Part shown: one piece after another, positions 14,446 through 22,732 of the stretch
How positions within the stretch are numbered: position 1 is the first letter of the stretch
Layout: each line of letters starts with the position of its first letter
Assembly: GCA_964557545.1 (NCBI GenBank)
Contig: CAZLAK010000022.1
Location: 1 to 33,313, forward strand
Direction of reading: 5' to 3'
DNA length: 33,313 nucleotides
Source of the DNA: CAZLAK01 sp964557545
GTDB lineage: Bacteria; Bacillota; Desulfotomaculia; Desulfotomaculales; Pelotomaculaceae
Notes under the pieces: model-generated
What the model was told of the DNA's origin: nothing
Seen by the model: only the letters and a program-made list of their open reading frames with translations
Databases searched by the model: none
Position numbers and translations under genes: made by a program

Positions 14446-14559
14446 CCCAAGGGACCCTGCTGATACCCCATCAAAAGAGAAGCCAGAGATTTACTGTGTA
14501 CCGATGGCAGTTGTTTTTGTGAGGCGAAACGGTATAAAATGACAGTGAGGTGAAAAACA

Positions 14560-15663
14560 ATGCTGCGCACTGGCACAGCCGACCTGCCCCTGCACGCGCA
14601 CCGCTGCCCCCGCTGGCTGTTCGAGCGGATGGCGCGGCTCGGCGCGGCTGCCGTAGAAGCAATCGTAGAAGAGTACGGGCCGCAGGAGGTTTTAGAGCGC
14701 CTGTCCGACCCTTTCTGGTTTCAGGCCTTGGGCTGCGTCCTGGGCTTTGACTGGCATTCTTCCGGCCTCACCACCGTCATGTGCGCTGCGCTCAAAGAAG
14801 GGCTTAAGCCAAGACAGCACTACCTGGGAATTTGCCTGGCGGGGGGAAAGGGCGCTGCTGCGCGCAAAACGCCGGCAGAGATCGAGGCTTGCGCTGAGCG
14901 CGCAAGTATTTCAGCGGACACAAAGGCTCTGGTATACGCCAGCCGGATGGCCGCCAAGGTGGACAGCGCGGCCGTGCAGGACGGCTACCAGATTTACCAT
15001 CATGTTTTTATTTTTACGGCCAGCGGCCGCTGGGCAGTCGTCCAGCAGGGCATGAACGGGGACAGCGGCTGGGCGCGCCGCTACCACTGGCTGGACGGCC
15101 GGCCGGGCGGCTTTGTTTGCGAACCGCACACCGCTGTCTGCGGACGGCAGCAGGACTGCGCCTTAAACATGGTGGCCGCCGAGAGCAGCGCGGCCAGGGA
15201 AGCTTCCCTCTACCTCGCCGGGCGGCCGGCTGAAGTAGTTAAAACTTTGCAGAAAATGGCCGGCCTGCCGCCCGAGCGCCTCAGATCTTTAAACCTGCCC
15301 GCCGGTCACGCCGTGCCGGACGCCCGCCGCATCGAAAAGATCCTGGCCAGGCTGAGCGAGATCCAGCCTTCTTCTTACGAAAGCCTTCTGGGCACCGAAG
15401 GTGTAGGTCCTTCTACCGTCAGAGCTTTAGCCCTAGTAGCTGAGATCGTCTACAATATCCCGGCCAGCCGCCGCGACCCTGTCCGCTACAGCTTTGCCCA
15501 CGGCGGCAAGGACGGCCACCCCTACCCGGTAAACAGGCGTGACTACGACCGGTCTATTGAAGTGTTGGAAAATGCCCTGCGCCGGGCCAAAACGGGTGAC
15601 CGGGAAAACCTAAAAGCCCTGCAGCGCCTGGCCGCCATCAGTTCGAGACTGGGGCAGGGCTAG
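14560..15663 (+). CDS. DUF763 domain protein with helix-hairpin-helix motif
   Basis: The 367-residue product matches DUF763 from its first residues (MLRTGTADLPLHAHRCPRWL), a family best known from archaea and some thermophilic bacteria and lacking an established function. Near residues 274-297 is GTEGVGPSTVRALALVAEI, a helix-hairpin-helix-like motif usual in DNA-binding proteins. The mid-region has a VVQQGMN segment and histidines (PHTAVC, YHWLDG) that could form an active site. The ATG lies 7 bases after GAGGTG. The gene is single and flanked by non-coding DNA. A nucleic-acid enzyme is a reasonable guess only. Confidence 0.85.
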   Translation: MLRTGTADLPLHAHRCPRWLFERMARLGAAAVEAIVEEYGPQEVLERLSDPFWFQALGCVLGFDWHSSGLTTVMCAALKEGLKPRQHYLGICLAGGKGAAARKTPAEIEACAERASISADTKALVYASRMAAKVDSAAVQDGYQIYHHVFIFTASGRWAVVQQGMNGDSGWARRYHWLDGRPGGFVCEPHTAVCGRQQDCALNMVAAESSAAREASLYLAGRPAEVVKTLQKMAGLPPERLRSLNLPAGHAVPDARRIEKILARLSEIQPSSYESLLGTEGVGPSTVRALALVAEIVYNIPASRRDPVRYSFAHGGKDGHPYPVNRRDYDRSIEVLENALRRAKTGDRENLKALQRLAAISSRLGQG

Positions 15664-15720
15664 GGCGGATATTGGGATAAAAAAATCAAAAATTTTAAAA
15701 TAGGAATAGGGTGATAAGAG

Positions 15721-15969
15721 GTGGGCTGTAACAGCGGTAAATTAAATAATAAAGACAAAGAGGGGGAAAAGGTCTTACGCTCCGATTTAGAGGAAGGTGC
15801 AGCAGAAGCAGAAGACTTATGGCTTGAGGAGTTCACTTGCCCCGCCGTCTGCTGCGGTCTGTACATAGAAGATCAAGAAACCAGTGCGAAAAGAGAAAAG
15901 AAACCGCTCAACGCACCGGCGCGCCCGCCAGCGCTTCCAGGCAGGAAGGCAGGATTAGTGCATCGCTGA
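15721..15969 (+). CDS. Possible small cysteine-containing protein
   Basis: An 82-codon frame starts with GTG after an AGGGTGATAAGAG stretch and encodes an acidic, cysteine-bearing peptide (MGCNSGKL near the start and FTCPAVCCGLYIEDQE in the middle). The last 20 or so codons run antisense to the 3' end of the ABC ATPase gene and look like non-coding read-out. If real, the protein may end shorter in relatives. I recognise no family. It is listed because the 244-base gap would otherwise be empty; it may be spurious. Confidence 0.3.
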   Translation: MGCNSGKLNNKDKEGEKVLRSDLEEGAAEAEDLWLEEFTCPAVCCGLYIEDQETSAKREKKPLNAPARPPALPGRKAGLVHR

Positions 15970-17179
15970 CCAGGCGCGCCCCTTTTCTTATAATCTCCCG
16001 GTAAAGGGCCGCGGCGAGCCCGCCGGTAAAATCGCGCTCCTCTATTGGTTCCTCCTCGACCACGATAACGGGAATCCCCGCCCCAAGCGCCGCGCCGGCT
16101 GCTTCTAAGTTTTTCAAGTTGCCGTTGCCAAAGGGAATATTGGCCACGACAACGGCGCCGGCCTTCTCTATTAGTTCTAAATTTCGCCGGTGGCTTTCCC
16201 CGGAAATGGGACAAAAAGGAGCTTCTTCAGCCACCTCTAAACCCAGCGACCTGGCGTGCTCCCAGTCCACGTCGCCGGCGTTCAGCACACCGGATGTAAC
16301 CTCATAACCGGCAGAAGCCAAGATTTCCATAATCCCCGCCCCTGCCCCCCCGCCGCCGATCACGTGCACCCTGCCCTTCTTTGCTCCCAAAGCGGCCTTT
16401 CCGCCGGAAAGGACGGCAATCAGCGGCCGCCCGCTTAAAGGGTGGCGCCTGACGGCCACGCTGGCCCCAAATACATTCCTGACGTTTTGAGGAGTCAGCA
16501 CCTCCTCCGGCCTCCCCAAGGCAAAAATGCGGCCCTCCTTCATCACGATCAGCCGGTCGCAGTACTGGGCGGCTAGGTTTAAATCGTGAAAGACACAGAT
16601 AACGGTTAAGTTTTCCTGCCGGCTTAGCCTTTTGAGCAGTTCCAGCACTTCCAGCTGGTGATTTATGTCCAGGTGAGAGGTGGGCTCGTCGAGGAGGATT
16701 ACTTCCGGCTCCTGAGCCAGGGCCCGGGCGATGACCACCCGCTGGCGCTCACCGCCGCTTAAGGCCGTAACCGGCCGGCCGGCCAGGTGGGATGTGCCGG
16801 TTAGTTCCATGGCCCGGGCAGCAGCGGCAAAATCCTTCTCGCCCTCCTTCTGGAACATTTTCAAATGGGGAAAGCGGCCCATGAGGACTACCTCGGCCAC
16901 AGTAAAGGAGAAGGCGGTGTCGCTCTCCTGCGGCACTACAGCCATCTTGCGGGCTACCCGGCGCGGGTTTTCAGTGTAAAGATCGCGGTCCTCCAATAGA
17001 ACAGTGCCACGGCGGGGCTTGAGCACCCGGCTCAAGCAGCGCACGAGGGTGGTCTTGCCTGAACCGTTAGGACCCAAGACACCGGTAAAAGTGCCGCGCT
17101 CTACGTTAAAAGTAATTCCATCCAGTACAGGAACAGAGCCGTAAGAGCAGCTGACATCTATAACGCGAAAAACGACCAA
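15908..17179 (-). CDS. btuD: Corrinoid ABC transporter ATPase with extra C-terminal domain
   Basis: Residues 1-260 form an ABC ATPase of the FecE/BtuD type: Walker A GPNGSGKT at 36-43, signature LSGGERQ at 140-146, Walker B VILLDE at 160-165 and H-loop His198. From about residue 268 a second domain begins with RVHVIGGGGAGAGIM, a Rossmann-like glycine loop, and runs about 155 residues to the end. It includes VVVANIPFGNGNLKN and IPVIVVEEEPIEERDF. Standalone BtuD proteins end near 260, so this is a fusion. The extra domain's role is unknown; nucleotide or corrinoid-precursor binding is possible. The TTG start follows GGGGTGGT. It is the last gene of the cbiZ-btuF-btuC-btuD operon. Confidence 0.85.
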   Translation of the reverse strand: MVVFRVIDVSCSYGSVPVLDGITFNVERGTFTGVLGPNGSGKTTLVRCLSRVLKPRRGTVLLEDRDLYTENPRRVARKMAVVPQESDTAFSFTVAEVVLMGRFPHLKMFQKEGEKDFAAAARAMELTGTSHLAGRPVTALSGGERQRVVIARALAQEPEVILLDEPTSHLDINHQLEVLELLKRLSRQENLTVICVFHDLNLAAQYCDRLIVMKEGRIFALGRPEEVLTPQNVRNVFGASVAVRRHPLSGRPLIAVLSGGKAALGAKKGRVHVIGGGGAGAGIMEILASAGYEVTSGVLNAGDVDWEHARSLGLEVAEEAPFCPISGESHRRNLELIEKAGAVVVANIPFGNGNLKNLEAAGAALGAGIPVIVVEEEPIEERDFTGGLAAALYREIIRKGARLVSDALILPSCLEALAGAPVR

Positions 17180-17200
17180 TGCCTACCACCCCAAAATCCT

Positions 17201-18253
17201 TCAAAAGCCGGCTTCTCCTCTTTTTTTGCGCAGCAAGTAAATAAAAAAGGGCGCCCCGCACAGGGCGGTAATAATTCCTACCGGTATCTCCTGCGGGGCG
17301 GCAGCCACCCGGGCCAGGGCGTCGGCCGCCGCCGTGAAGATAGCTCCGCACAGGGCAGCCGACGGCAAGAGTAGGCGGTGATCCGGCCCGACTACCAGCC
17401 GCACAGCGTGCGGCACGATGAGCCCCACAAAACCGATGACACCGCTTACGGCAACAGATGCGGCAGCCACCATGGTGGCTGAAGCGATCAGGATTATTTT
17501 GAACTTTTCAACATTCAGTCCCAGGTGCGCGGCCGGTTCTTCACCTAACAGGATTACATTTAAGCTGCGGGCAAAAGCCGACATCACGGCAAGACCGGTC
17601 AGGACGTAAGGGGCGAGCACCCGCACGTGTTCCCAGCTCCGCCCCGCAAACCCTCCCATCAGCCAGAAAAAGACGTGGTGCACGTTCTGGCCGGAAGTAA
17701 TCATCAGGTACGAGGTGACGGCGGAGAGGAGCGAGCCCACGGCAATGCCGGCCAAAATGAGCGCGGTAACGGACAGCCGGCCGCCCGCCCAGGCCAGCCG
17801 GTAAACGGCCGCCACCGTTAAGATCCCGCCGGCAAAGGCCATAGCGGGCACGGCGTAAATACCTAAGGCGGAAACACCGATACCCCCCAGCATAGACAAC
17901 ACAGCGCCCAGCGCAGCACCGGAGGAAATGCCCAGAATATAGGGGTCGGCCAGCGGATTCTGCAGGAGGCCCTGGAGGACAACGCCCGCAGAAGCAAGAC
18001 CTGCCCCTACCAGCACGGCCAAAATGACGCGGGGAAGCCTGAGCTGCCATATTATTGTTTCGTGGGTTTCTGGCAAGCCTTCCTGCGATAAAAAGCCGCT
18101 AAAAGGCAGGTGCTTTAAGAGCACGGCCAGCACTTCCCCGGGCCTTATAGGTGCCGGGCCGGTGGTGGTGCAAAGTATAATATCCAAACCCAAAAGGGCA
18201 AGGAGAAACAAAGGGACAAGGCGGCGTCCCGCCGGCCCAATGCGCCCGTGCAA
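17201..18253 (-). CDS. btuC: Corrinoid ABC transporter permease, FecCD family
   Basis: A 350-residue FecCD/BtuC permease with about ten membrane helices. Family segments include PRVILAVLVGAGLASAGVVLQ, the NPLADPYILGISSGAALGAVL stretch (around residues 115-135) and the coupling GFVGLIVPHAVRLVVGPDHR region near 285 that contacts the ATPase. It forms the membrane pore for corrinoid uptake with BtuF and BtuD. The start appears to be TTG (18253) behind AAGGGG. It lies 30 bases after btuF and 21 before the ATPase gene. Siderophore permeases look the same; the corrinoid assignment rests on cbiZ at the head of the operon. Confidence 0.88.
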   Translation of the reverse strand: MHGRIGPAGRRLVPLFLLALLGLDIILCTTTGPAPIRPGEVLAVLLKHLPFSGFLSQEGLPETHETIIWQLRLPRVILAVLVGAGLASAGVVLQGLLQNPLADPYILGISSGAALGAVLSMLGGIGVSALGIYAVPAMAFAGGILTVAAVYRLAWAGGRLSVTALILAGIAVGSLLSAVTSYLMITSGQNVHHVFFWLMGGFAGRSWEHVRVLAPYVLTGLAVMSAFARSLNVILLGEEPAAHLGLNVEKFKIILIASATMVAAASVAVSGVIGFVGLIVPHAVRLVVGPDHRLLLPSAALCGAIFTAAADALARVAAAPQEIPVGIITALCGAPFFIYLLRKKRGEAGF

Positions 18254-18283
18254 AACCCATCAACCCCTTGATATCTTGATATA

Positions 18284-19243
18284 TTAATTGAACAATTCGG
18301 GATGGATTAAGCGGGCGGTCTGTTCTAAACCTTCCACCAGGCGCGGGCCGGCCCGCACTACGAGGTTCTCGTCTTCAATAGATCCGATCCGGCCCTCTTT
18401 TACTGCCCGGATGTTTTCCCAGCCGGGACGCGCCGCAATACTTTCGGCCGTCCACCGGCTCTGGCCGTGGTGGGTGTAGATGATCACGTCGGGATTAGCC
18501 GCTAGCACAACCTCGGGATTTAAAGCAACCCAGTCCTTCTCGATGTTGCCGGCTATGTTTCTCCCTCCGGCCAGGACAATCAGGCTGTGAAGAAAGCTGT
18601 TGGCACCCCCTGTAGTCAGGGGATCGGGCCAAATCTCAAAGAGCACGAGCGGGCGTTTTTCTTCCGGCAGACCGCCGGTTTTGGCCAAAACGGCGTCAAT
18701 TCTCTTTTGCAAGGAACTGGCCAGTTCTTCAGCTGCCGGTCCTGCCCCGGCAAGCCGCCCTACCAGCCTTATTTTTTCCAGCACACCGGGCAGGTCTTTG
18801 GCCTCCAGGGCAACTACCGTAAGGCCGATCCCTTCCATCTGGCGGATGTAATCCGCCTGCAGGGTAGAAGCCAGCACGAGGTCGGGCTTGGCAGCTGCCA
18901 CCAGTTCGGTGTTGGGCGTGGAAAATCCTCCTACTTTAGGTTTATTCCTTGCCTGGGGAGGGTAGTCGCAGTATTCGGTTACCCCGGCTACCTTTTCATC
19001 CAACTGGAGGGCAAAAAGAATTTCCGTAATTGCCGGCGCCAAGGAGACGATCTTCGCCGGTTCGGCGGCCACTGTTACCTCCCTGCCCAGGTCATCGGTA
19101 ATCTTAAGCGGAAACCCATTGCCTCCCTCCTCACGTGTTTCCTGGCGGCCGCATCCCGGCAAAACCAAAACCGCAGCTAACAGCCACACGAACAATAAAA
19201 ACGGCGTCATTATCCTAACAAAGCGATTTTTTGCCATTAACAT
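18284..19243 (-). CDS. btuF: Corrinoid-binding lipoprotein, BtuF family
   Basis: A 319-residue substrate-binding protein of the TroA/BtuF type. A signal peptide ends at a lipobox (VLPGC, Cys31), so it is anchored outside the membrane. The binding fold starts near residue 46 with ITDDLGREVTV, followed by AKIVSLAPAITEILFALQL and GVTEYCDYPPQA, both usual for cobalamin-binding members. Its ATG overlaps the cbiZ stop (TAATG), indicating coupled translation. Together with BtuC and BtuD it brings corrinoids into the cell. Iron-siderophore binding proteins are relatives; context decides here. Confidence 0.88.
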   Translation of the reverse strand: MLMAKNRFVRIMTPFLLFVWLLAAVLVLPGCGRQETREEGGNGFPLKITDDLGREVTVAAEPAKIVSLAPAITEILFALQLDEKVAGVTEYCDYPPQARNKPKVGGFSTPNTELVAAAKPDLVLASTLQADYIRQMEGIGLTVVALEAKDLPGVLEKIRLVGRLAGAGPAAEELASSLQKRIDAVLAKTGGLPEEKRPLVLFEIWPDPLTTGGANSFLHSLIVLAGGRNIAGNIEKDWVALNPEVVLAANPDVIIYTHHGQSRWTAESIAARPGWENIRAVKEGRIGSIEDENLVVRAGPRLVEGLEQTARLIHPELFN

Positions 19244-20028
19244 TAAAAAGCATACCCCCTTTTTTCTCTCCCCCAGTAACGCTGCAAAGCCCGGGACAGT
19301 CCTAGGCGCACGCCGCGGGCTGCCAGGTAGCCGGCCGCCGTCAGGGGCCCGGCATAAATCTCCGGCCGGTCCTCACCGGGGCCTCCGGCCACAATTACGG
19401 CGTCCGTGCTCGTGCCCGTTGCCCGCACGCCCGTGGCCGGGCAGGTCACTCCCAGTTCGCCGAGCAATGCCGTCTTGGCCTCCGTCACCGTCTGGACGGC
19501 GTTGACCAGCGCTGCCGGCACAAGCGGCCGGGAGAAAAACACCATTATATTGATGGTCCCTGCGGGCAAAATTCTATCCTCCCGCGCCCAGGCGGTGACA
19601 CCGGCGCTGCAGGCGTTGTTCACCCCGGCGGTAACTATTACCCCCGCCGCCAGATCAGCCGCCCTAAGCCTCACCCAGGCAGCATCCTCCAGGCGAGCCG
19701 CCGTCATCAGGGCCGACCAGCCTTCCTTGCACCCGCCGCTCACCCTTGAAAAATTCTTCTCAATAAACTCTTCCAGTTCCCAAACGGGCTTTTGAGGGCA
19801 GTAACTCTTGTCTACCTGCCGGTTTAAGAAAAAGCGCCTGTACCCTATGCCTCCCCCCACTACACCGGAACATATGGTCAAGCGGGGCAGGCCCGAAACC
19901 AGCGCAATACAAGGCGGCTCATAACACGCCGTCAGTCCTGCTAAAAACTCAAAGCGCTTCCCGGGGCGCGGAACAATTTCTTCCCACTCGCACATTTTTG
20001 GGCACTCCCGCAATTCGTTTGCCGCCAA
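19243..20028 (-). CDS. cbiZ: Adenosylcobinamide amidohydrolase CbiZ
   Basis: CbiZ removes the aminopropanol tail from adenosylcobinamide to give adenosylcobyric acid, allowing scavenged corrinoids to be rebuilt with the cell's own lower ligand. The product carries the family motifs TAGVNNACSAG (around residues 135-145), GTINIMVFFSRPL (around 156-168) and RATGTSTDAVIVA (near 203-215). The frame starts with TTG (20028) after GAGGG; an ATG 11 codons later (19995) after CGGGAG is an equally good start. CbiZ was first described in archaea and is shared with some bacteria. It heads the corrinoid uptake operon. No cobalamin riboswitch fits in the 93 bases upstream. Confidence 0.92.
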   Translation of the reverse strand: MAANELRECPKMCEWEEIVPRPGKRFEFLAGLTACYEPPCIALVSGLPRLTICSGVVGGGIGYRRFFLNRQVDKSYCPQKPVWELEEFIEKNFSRVSGGCKEGWSALMTAARLEDAAWVRLRAADLAAGVIVTAGVNNACSAGVTAWAREDRILPAGTINIMVFFSRPLVPAALVNAVQTVTEAKTALLGELGVTCPATGVRATGTSTDAVIVAGGPGEDRPEIYAGPLTAAGYLAARGVRLGLSRALQRYWGREKRGYAF

Positions 20029-20072
20029 ATAACGGTTCCCTCTTTCTCCCAGCCAAAATACAAAAGATTACC

Positions 20073-20102
20073 AAAAAGCCCCAGCCTTAGTCCGGTTGGG
20101 GC
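20073..20102 (-). terminator. Intrinsic terminator of prs
   Basis: On the minus strand GCCCCAACC (20094-20102) pairs with GGCTGGGGC (20078-20086), including one G-T wobble, over a 7-base loop. Five Ts follow (20073-20077). It separates prs from the corrinoid operon. Confidence 0.85.
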
Positions 20103-20121
20103 ACGTGTATCTGCACCCAGT

Positions 20122-21069
20122 TCAGTCAAAGAGCTTGCTCACCGACAGGTCCTCGTGAATGCGGATAATGGCCTCTCCCAAGAGGGGAGCTACGGAGAGC
20201 ACTTTAATCTTGTCAATCATCTTTTCTCCCTTGACGGGGATAGTATTGGTAACGATAACCTCTTTGATGGGCGCGCTCTTAAGCCTCTCAATGGCCGGAC
20301 CAGACAGCACGGGGTGGGTGCAGCAGACGTAGATATCGCCTGCTCCCCGCTGCTTTAAGGCCTCAGCACCCTTGGTGATAGTTCCCGCCGTGTCGATTAT
20401 GTCGTCGACCATCACTACTGTTTTGTCCTGGATGTTGCCGATAATATTGGTCACTTCGGCAACGTTGGGCTCCGGGCGGCGCTTGTCGATGATGGCAATG
20501 GGGGCACCGATGCGCTCGGCCAGTTCTCTTGCCCTGGTGACCCCGCCCAGGTCCGGAGAAACGACCACTGCATTTTCCAAGCCCCTTTTGCGCAAGTACT
20601 CGGCCAGGATGGGAACCCCCGGCAGGTGGTCGACCGGTATATCAAAAAACCCCTGGATCTGCCCGGCGTGCAAGTCCATGCAAATTACCCTTTTGGCCCC
20701 ACTGGCCGTCAAAATATTGGCCACCAGCTTGGCAGTAATGGGATCGCGCGCCCGCGTTTTGCGGTCCTGCCTTGCATAGCCGTAATACGGCATTACTGCT
20801 GTGATCCGCTTGGCAGAAGCGCGCCGCACGGCATCGATTAAAATCAGGAGTTCCATTAAATTCTCGTTAATAGGAGTACAAGTGGGCTGGATTATAAATA
20901 CGTCTGCGCCTCTGACGCTTTCATTAATCTTTACCTGAATTTCTCCGTCGCTAAAACGGGTAACTTTTGCCGCTCCTACCGGCACACCCAGGTACTGGGC
21001 AATTTCTTCGGCCAGCTCTGGATTGGCGTTGCCGGAAAAAATTTTGAGCTTTTTATAGCGTGAAGACAT
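20122..21069 (-). CDS. prs: Ribose-phosphate pyrophosphokinase
   Basis: Prs makes PRPP from ribose 5-phosphate and ATP for nucleotide, histidine and tryptophan synthesis. The 315-residue product has the family length and motifs: KIFSGNANPELAEEIAQYLG at the start, the FSDGEIQVKINESVRGADVF segment, the ATP-binding MPYYGYARQDRKTRARDPI region near residue 100, and the PRPP loop VMVDDIIDTAGTI near 220. The frame extends 12 codons upstream, but the ATG at 21069 has GGAGGT 9 bases before it and matches relatives. It follows glmU with a 78-base gap; glmU-prs is the usual Firmicute pair. Confidence 0.98.
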   Translation of the reverse strand: MSSRYKKLKIFSGNANPELAEEIAQYLGVPVGAAKVTRFSDGEIQVKINESVRGADVFIIQPTCTPINENLMELLILIDAVRRASAKRITAVMPYYGYARQDRKTRARDPITAKLVANILTASGAKRVICMDLHAGQIQGFFDIPVDHLPGVPILAEYLRKRGLENAVVVSPDLGGVTRARELAERIGAPIAIIDKRRPEPNVAEVTNIIGNIQDKTVVMVDDIIDTAGTITKGAEALKQRGAGDIYVCCTHPVLSGPAIERLKSAPIKEVIVTNTIPVKGEKMIDKIKVLSVAPLLGEAIIRIHEDLSVSKLFD

Positions 21070-21147
21070 GCAAAAACTACCTCCGTGTATCAAATCAATA
21101 CCCAAATCCGCACTTTTTATGACCGTGTACTATCCCTCTTTAAGTCT

Positions 21148-22515
21148 TTACTCTTTATTTTTCTTGGCGGCCCAATCCAAAATAACCTTCTGCGGCGCTC
21201 TCTCCACCGCCAGTGCCCCTGCCGGCACGTTTTTGGTGATAGTAGAGCCGGCACCCACAAACGCCCCCGGCCCTACTTCTACCGGGGCTACCAGGTTGGT
21301 GTTACTGCCTATAAACGCACCGTCGCCAATGATAGTGGGCCACTTGCGGCGGCCGTCGTAATTGCAGGTTATGGTGCCGCAGCCAATGTTGACATCTGCC
21401 CCTACCCGGGCATCCCCCACATAACTCAAATGCGGCACTTTGCTGCCGTCGCCAATGGAGGAATTTTTTATTTCCACAAAATCGCCCACCTTCACCCCCC
21501 GGCCGAGAACTGTACCCGGCCGCAGGTAAGCAAAAGGACCGATGCTGCACTCGTCACCTATAGTGCTTTCCACGATTACCGAATTCTGCACACACACTCC
21601 TCTTCCCAATACGGCGCCAACCAGACGGGCGGACGGGCCAATCCGGCAGTCTTCCCCTACTGTTGTTGTTCCTTCAATGATAGAAAAGGGGTAGATCACT
21701 GTATCGGCTCCTATAACCGCCCTCCGGTCCACAAAGGTTGAGGCCGGGTCCACCACCGTAACACCGCAGCGCATGAGTTCCTCTAAGACGCGCTGGCGCA
21801 TAATACTTTCGGCGCGCGCCAGCTGCAGGCGGTCGTTTATGCCGTACACTTCCAGGGGGTCGTCCACTGTAAAGGCGGCCACTTCCCGCCCCTCTTGCAC
21901 GTACCTTTCGATAACGTCGGTAAGGTAATACTCGCCCTGGGTGTTAGCCGGTGAGAGCTCCGCCAAGGCATCAAAAAGCCCGGCAGATTCAAAACAATAC
22001 ATGCCGGTGTTGATCTCTTTTATCTGTTTTTCTTCGCCGCTTGCGTCTTTTTGCTCCACAATCTTTAAAATATTTCCCCTGCCGTCCCGCACCACACGGC
22101 CGTAGCCAAAAGGGTCGTCTAAAACGGCAGTCAAGACGGTAGCCGCGTAATTTCCTTCCCGGTGAAAGCTGACCAGCGAAGAGAGGGTCTCTCCTCTAAC
22201 CAGCGGCGTATCTCCGCAGACTACCAGCACTTGACCCTTAAAGTCCCGCAATACGGGCGCTGCCTGCAGAAGGGCGTGTCCGGTGCCGAGCTGTTCGGCT
22301 TGAAGAACAACTTCCCCCCTGGCTCCTACTTCTTTTGCCACCTGATCGTAACCGTAGCCGGCAACCACCACCACCACGTCCGCCCCGGCGGCAGAAACCG
22401 CCTCTAAAACATAATCCAGCATGGGACAACCGCAAATACGGTGCAGCACTTTGGGATACTTTGACTTCATCCTGGTGCCTTTGCCGGCAGCCAGGACAAC
22501 CGCCGCCAGTTTCAT
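21148..22515 (-). CDS. glmU: Bifunctional UDP-GlcNAc pyrophosphorylase / GlcN-1-P acetyltransferase
   Basis: GlmU makes UDP-GlcNAc for peptidoglycan. The N-terminal uridylyltransferase has LAAGKGTRMKSKYPKVLH near residue 10 and the GDTPLV acid site near 100. The C-terminal left-handed beta-helix begins around residue 250 with hexapeptide repeats (VIGADTVIYPFSIIEG onward) and holds YVGDA and NYDGRRKW, the acetyltransferase site near residue 375. Length (455) matches the family. The ATG has AAAGGAGG 7 bases upstream. It sits between spoVG and prs, as in Bacillus, but spoVG is cut off by its own terminator. Confidence 0.98.
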   Translation of the reverse strand: MKLAAVVLAAGKGTRMKSKYPKVLHRICGCPMLDYVLEAVSAAGADVVVVVAGYGYDQVAKEVGARGEVVLQAEQLGTGHALLQAAPVLRDFKGQVLVVCGDTPLVRGETLSSLVSFHREGNYAATVLTAVLDDPFGYGRVVRDGRGNILKIVEQKDASGEEKQIKEINTGMYCFESAGLFDALAELSPANTQGEYYLTDVIERYVQEGREVAAFTVDDPLEVYGINDRLQLARAESIMRQRVLEELMRCGVTVVDPASTFVDRRAVIGADTVIYPFSIIEGTTTVGEDCRIGPSARLVGAVLGRGVCVQNSVIVESTIGDECSIGPFAYLRPGTVLGRGVKVGDFVEIKNSSIGDGSKVPHLSYVGDARVGADVNIGCGTITCNYDGRRKWPTIIGDGAFIGSNTNLVAPVEVGPGAFVGAGSTITKNVPAGALAVERAPQKVILDWAAKKNKE

Positions 22516-22633
22516 CCGGCGACCTCCTTTTGTGTTTTAAAAATTTTACCCCCGTAAATTATACTGCCCCATAACACATTATAAGAGCTTATTCAACAAA
22601 AAATCTATTTTTCCTTTTGTAAGTCTGCAAAAC

Positions 22634-22660
22634 AAAAAGAGAGCTCTTTTTTGCTCTCTT
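22634..22660 (-). terminator. Intrinsic terminator of spoVG
   Basis: On the minus strand AAGAGAGC (22653-22660) pairs with GCTCTCTT (22637-22644) over an 8-base loop, then TTTTTGTTTT. It lies about 73 bases after the spoVG stop, and glmU therefore probably has its own promoter in the 118-base stretch before its start. Confidence 0.85.
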
Positions 22661-22732
22661 GCATCTCCATAATTATATCCCATACTTAATTTTAATGTTA
22701 ATGTTAAAAAATTTAATCATGCAACCAGGCAG

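Larger units (their letters stand above)
14123..14559. other. AT-rich intergenic region between the receiver and DUF763 genes
   Basis: This 437-base stretch has no convincing gene: a 90-codon frame at 14270-14542 (+) has no ribosome site and no family resemblance. It contains a perfect 12-bp palindrome (14311-14322), three copies of AAAAGTAC (14305, 14402 and inverted at 14436), and a TTGTTT-N16-TATAAA pair (14511-14538) just ahead of the DUF763 gene. It is the longest non-coding stretch in the window and separates divergent genes. Confidence 0.7.

Noticed and set aside
14270..14542. 90-codon plus-strand frame in the intergenic region
   Set aside because: No ribosome site, no family resemblance and an unlikely composition; the stretch contains repeats and palindromes instead.
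18267..18282. Tandem CTTGATAT repeat between btuF and btuC
   Set aside because: Two short copies in AT-rich DNA with no dyad or conserved neighbour; chance is likely.
20029..20121. Cobalamin riboswitch before cbiZ
   Set aside because: Too short a gap and no recognisable riboswitch core; it holds the prs terminator.
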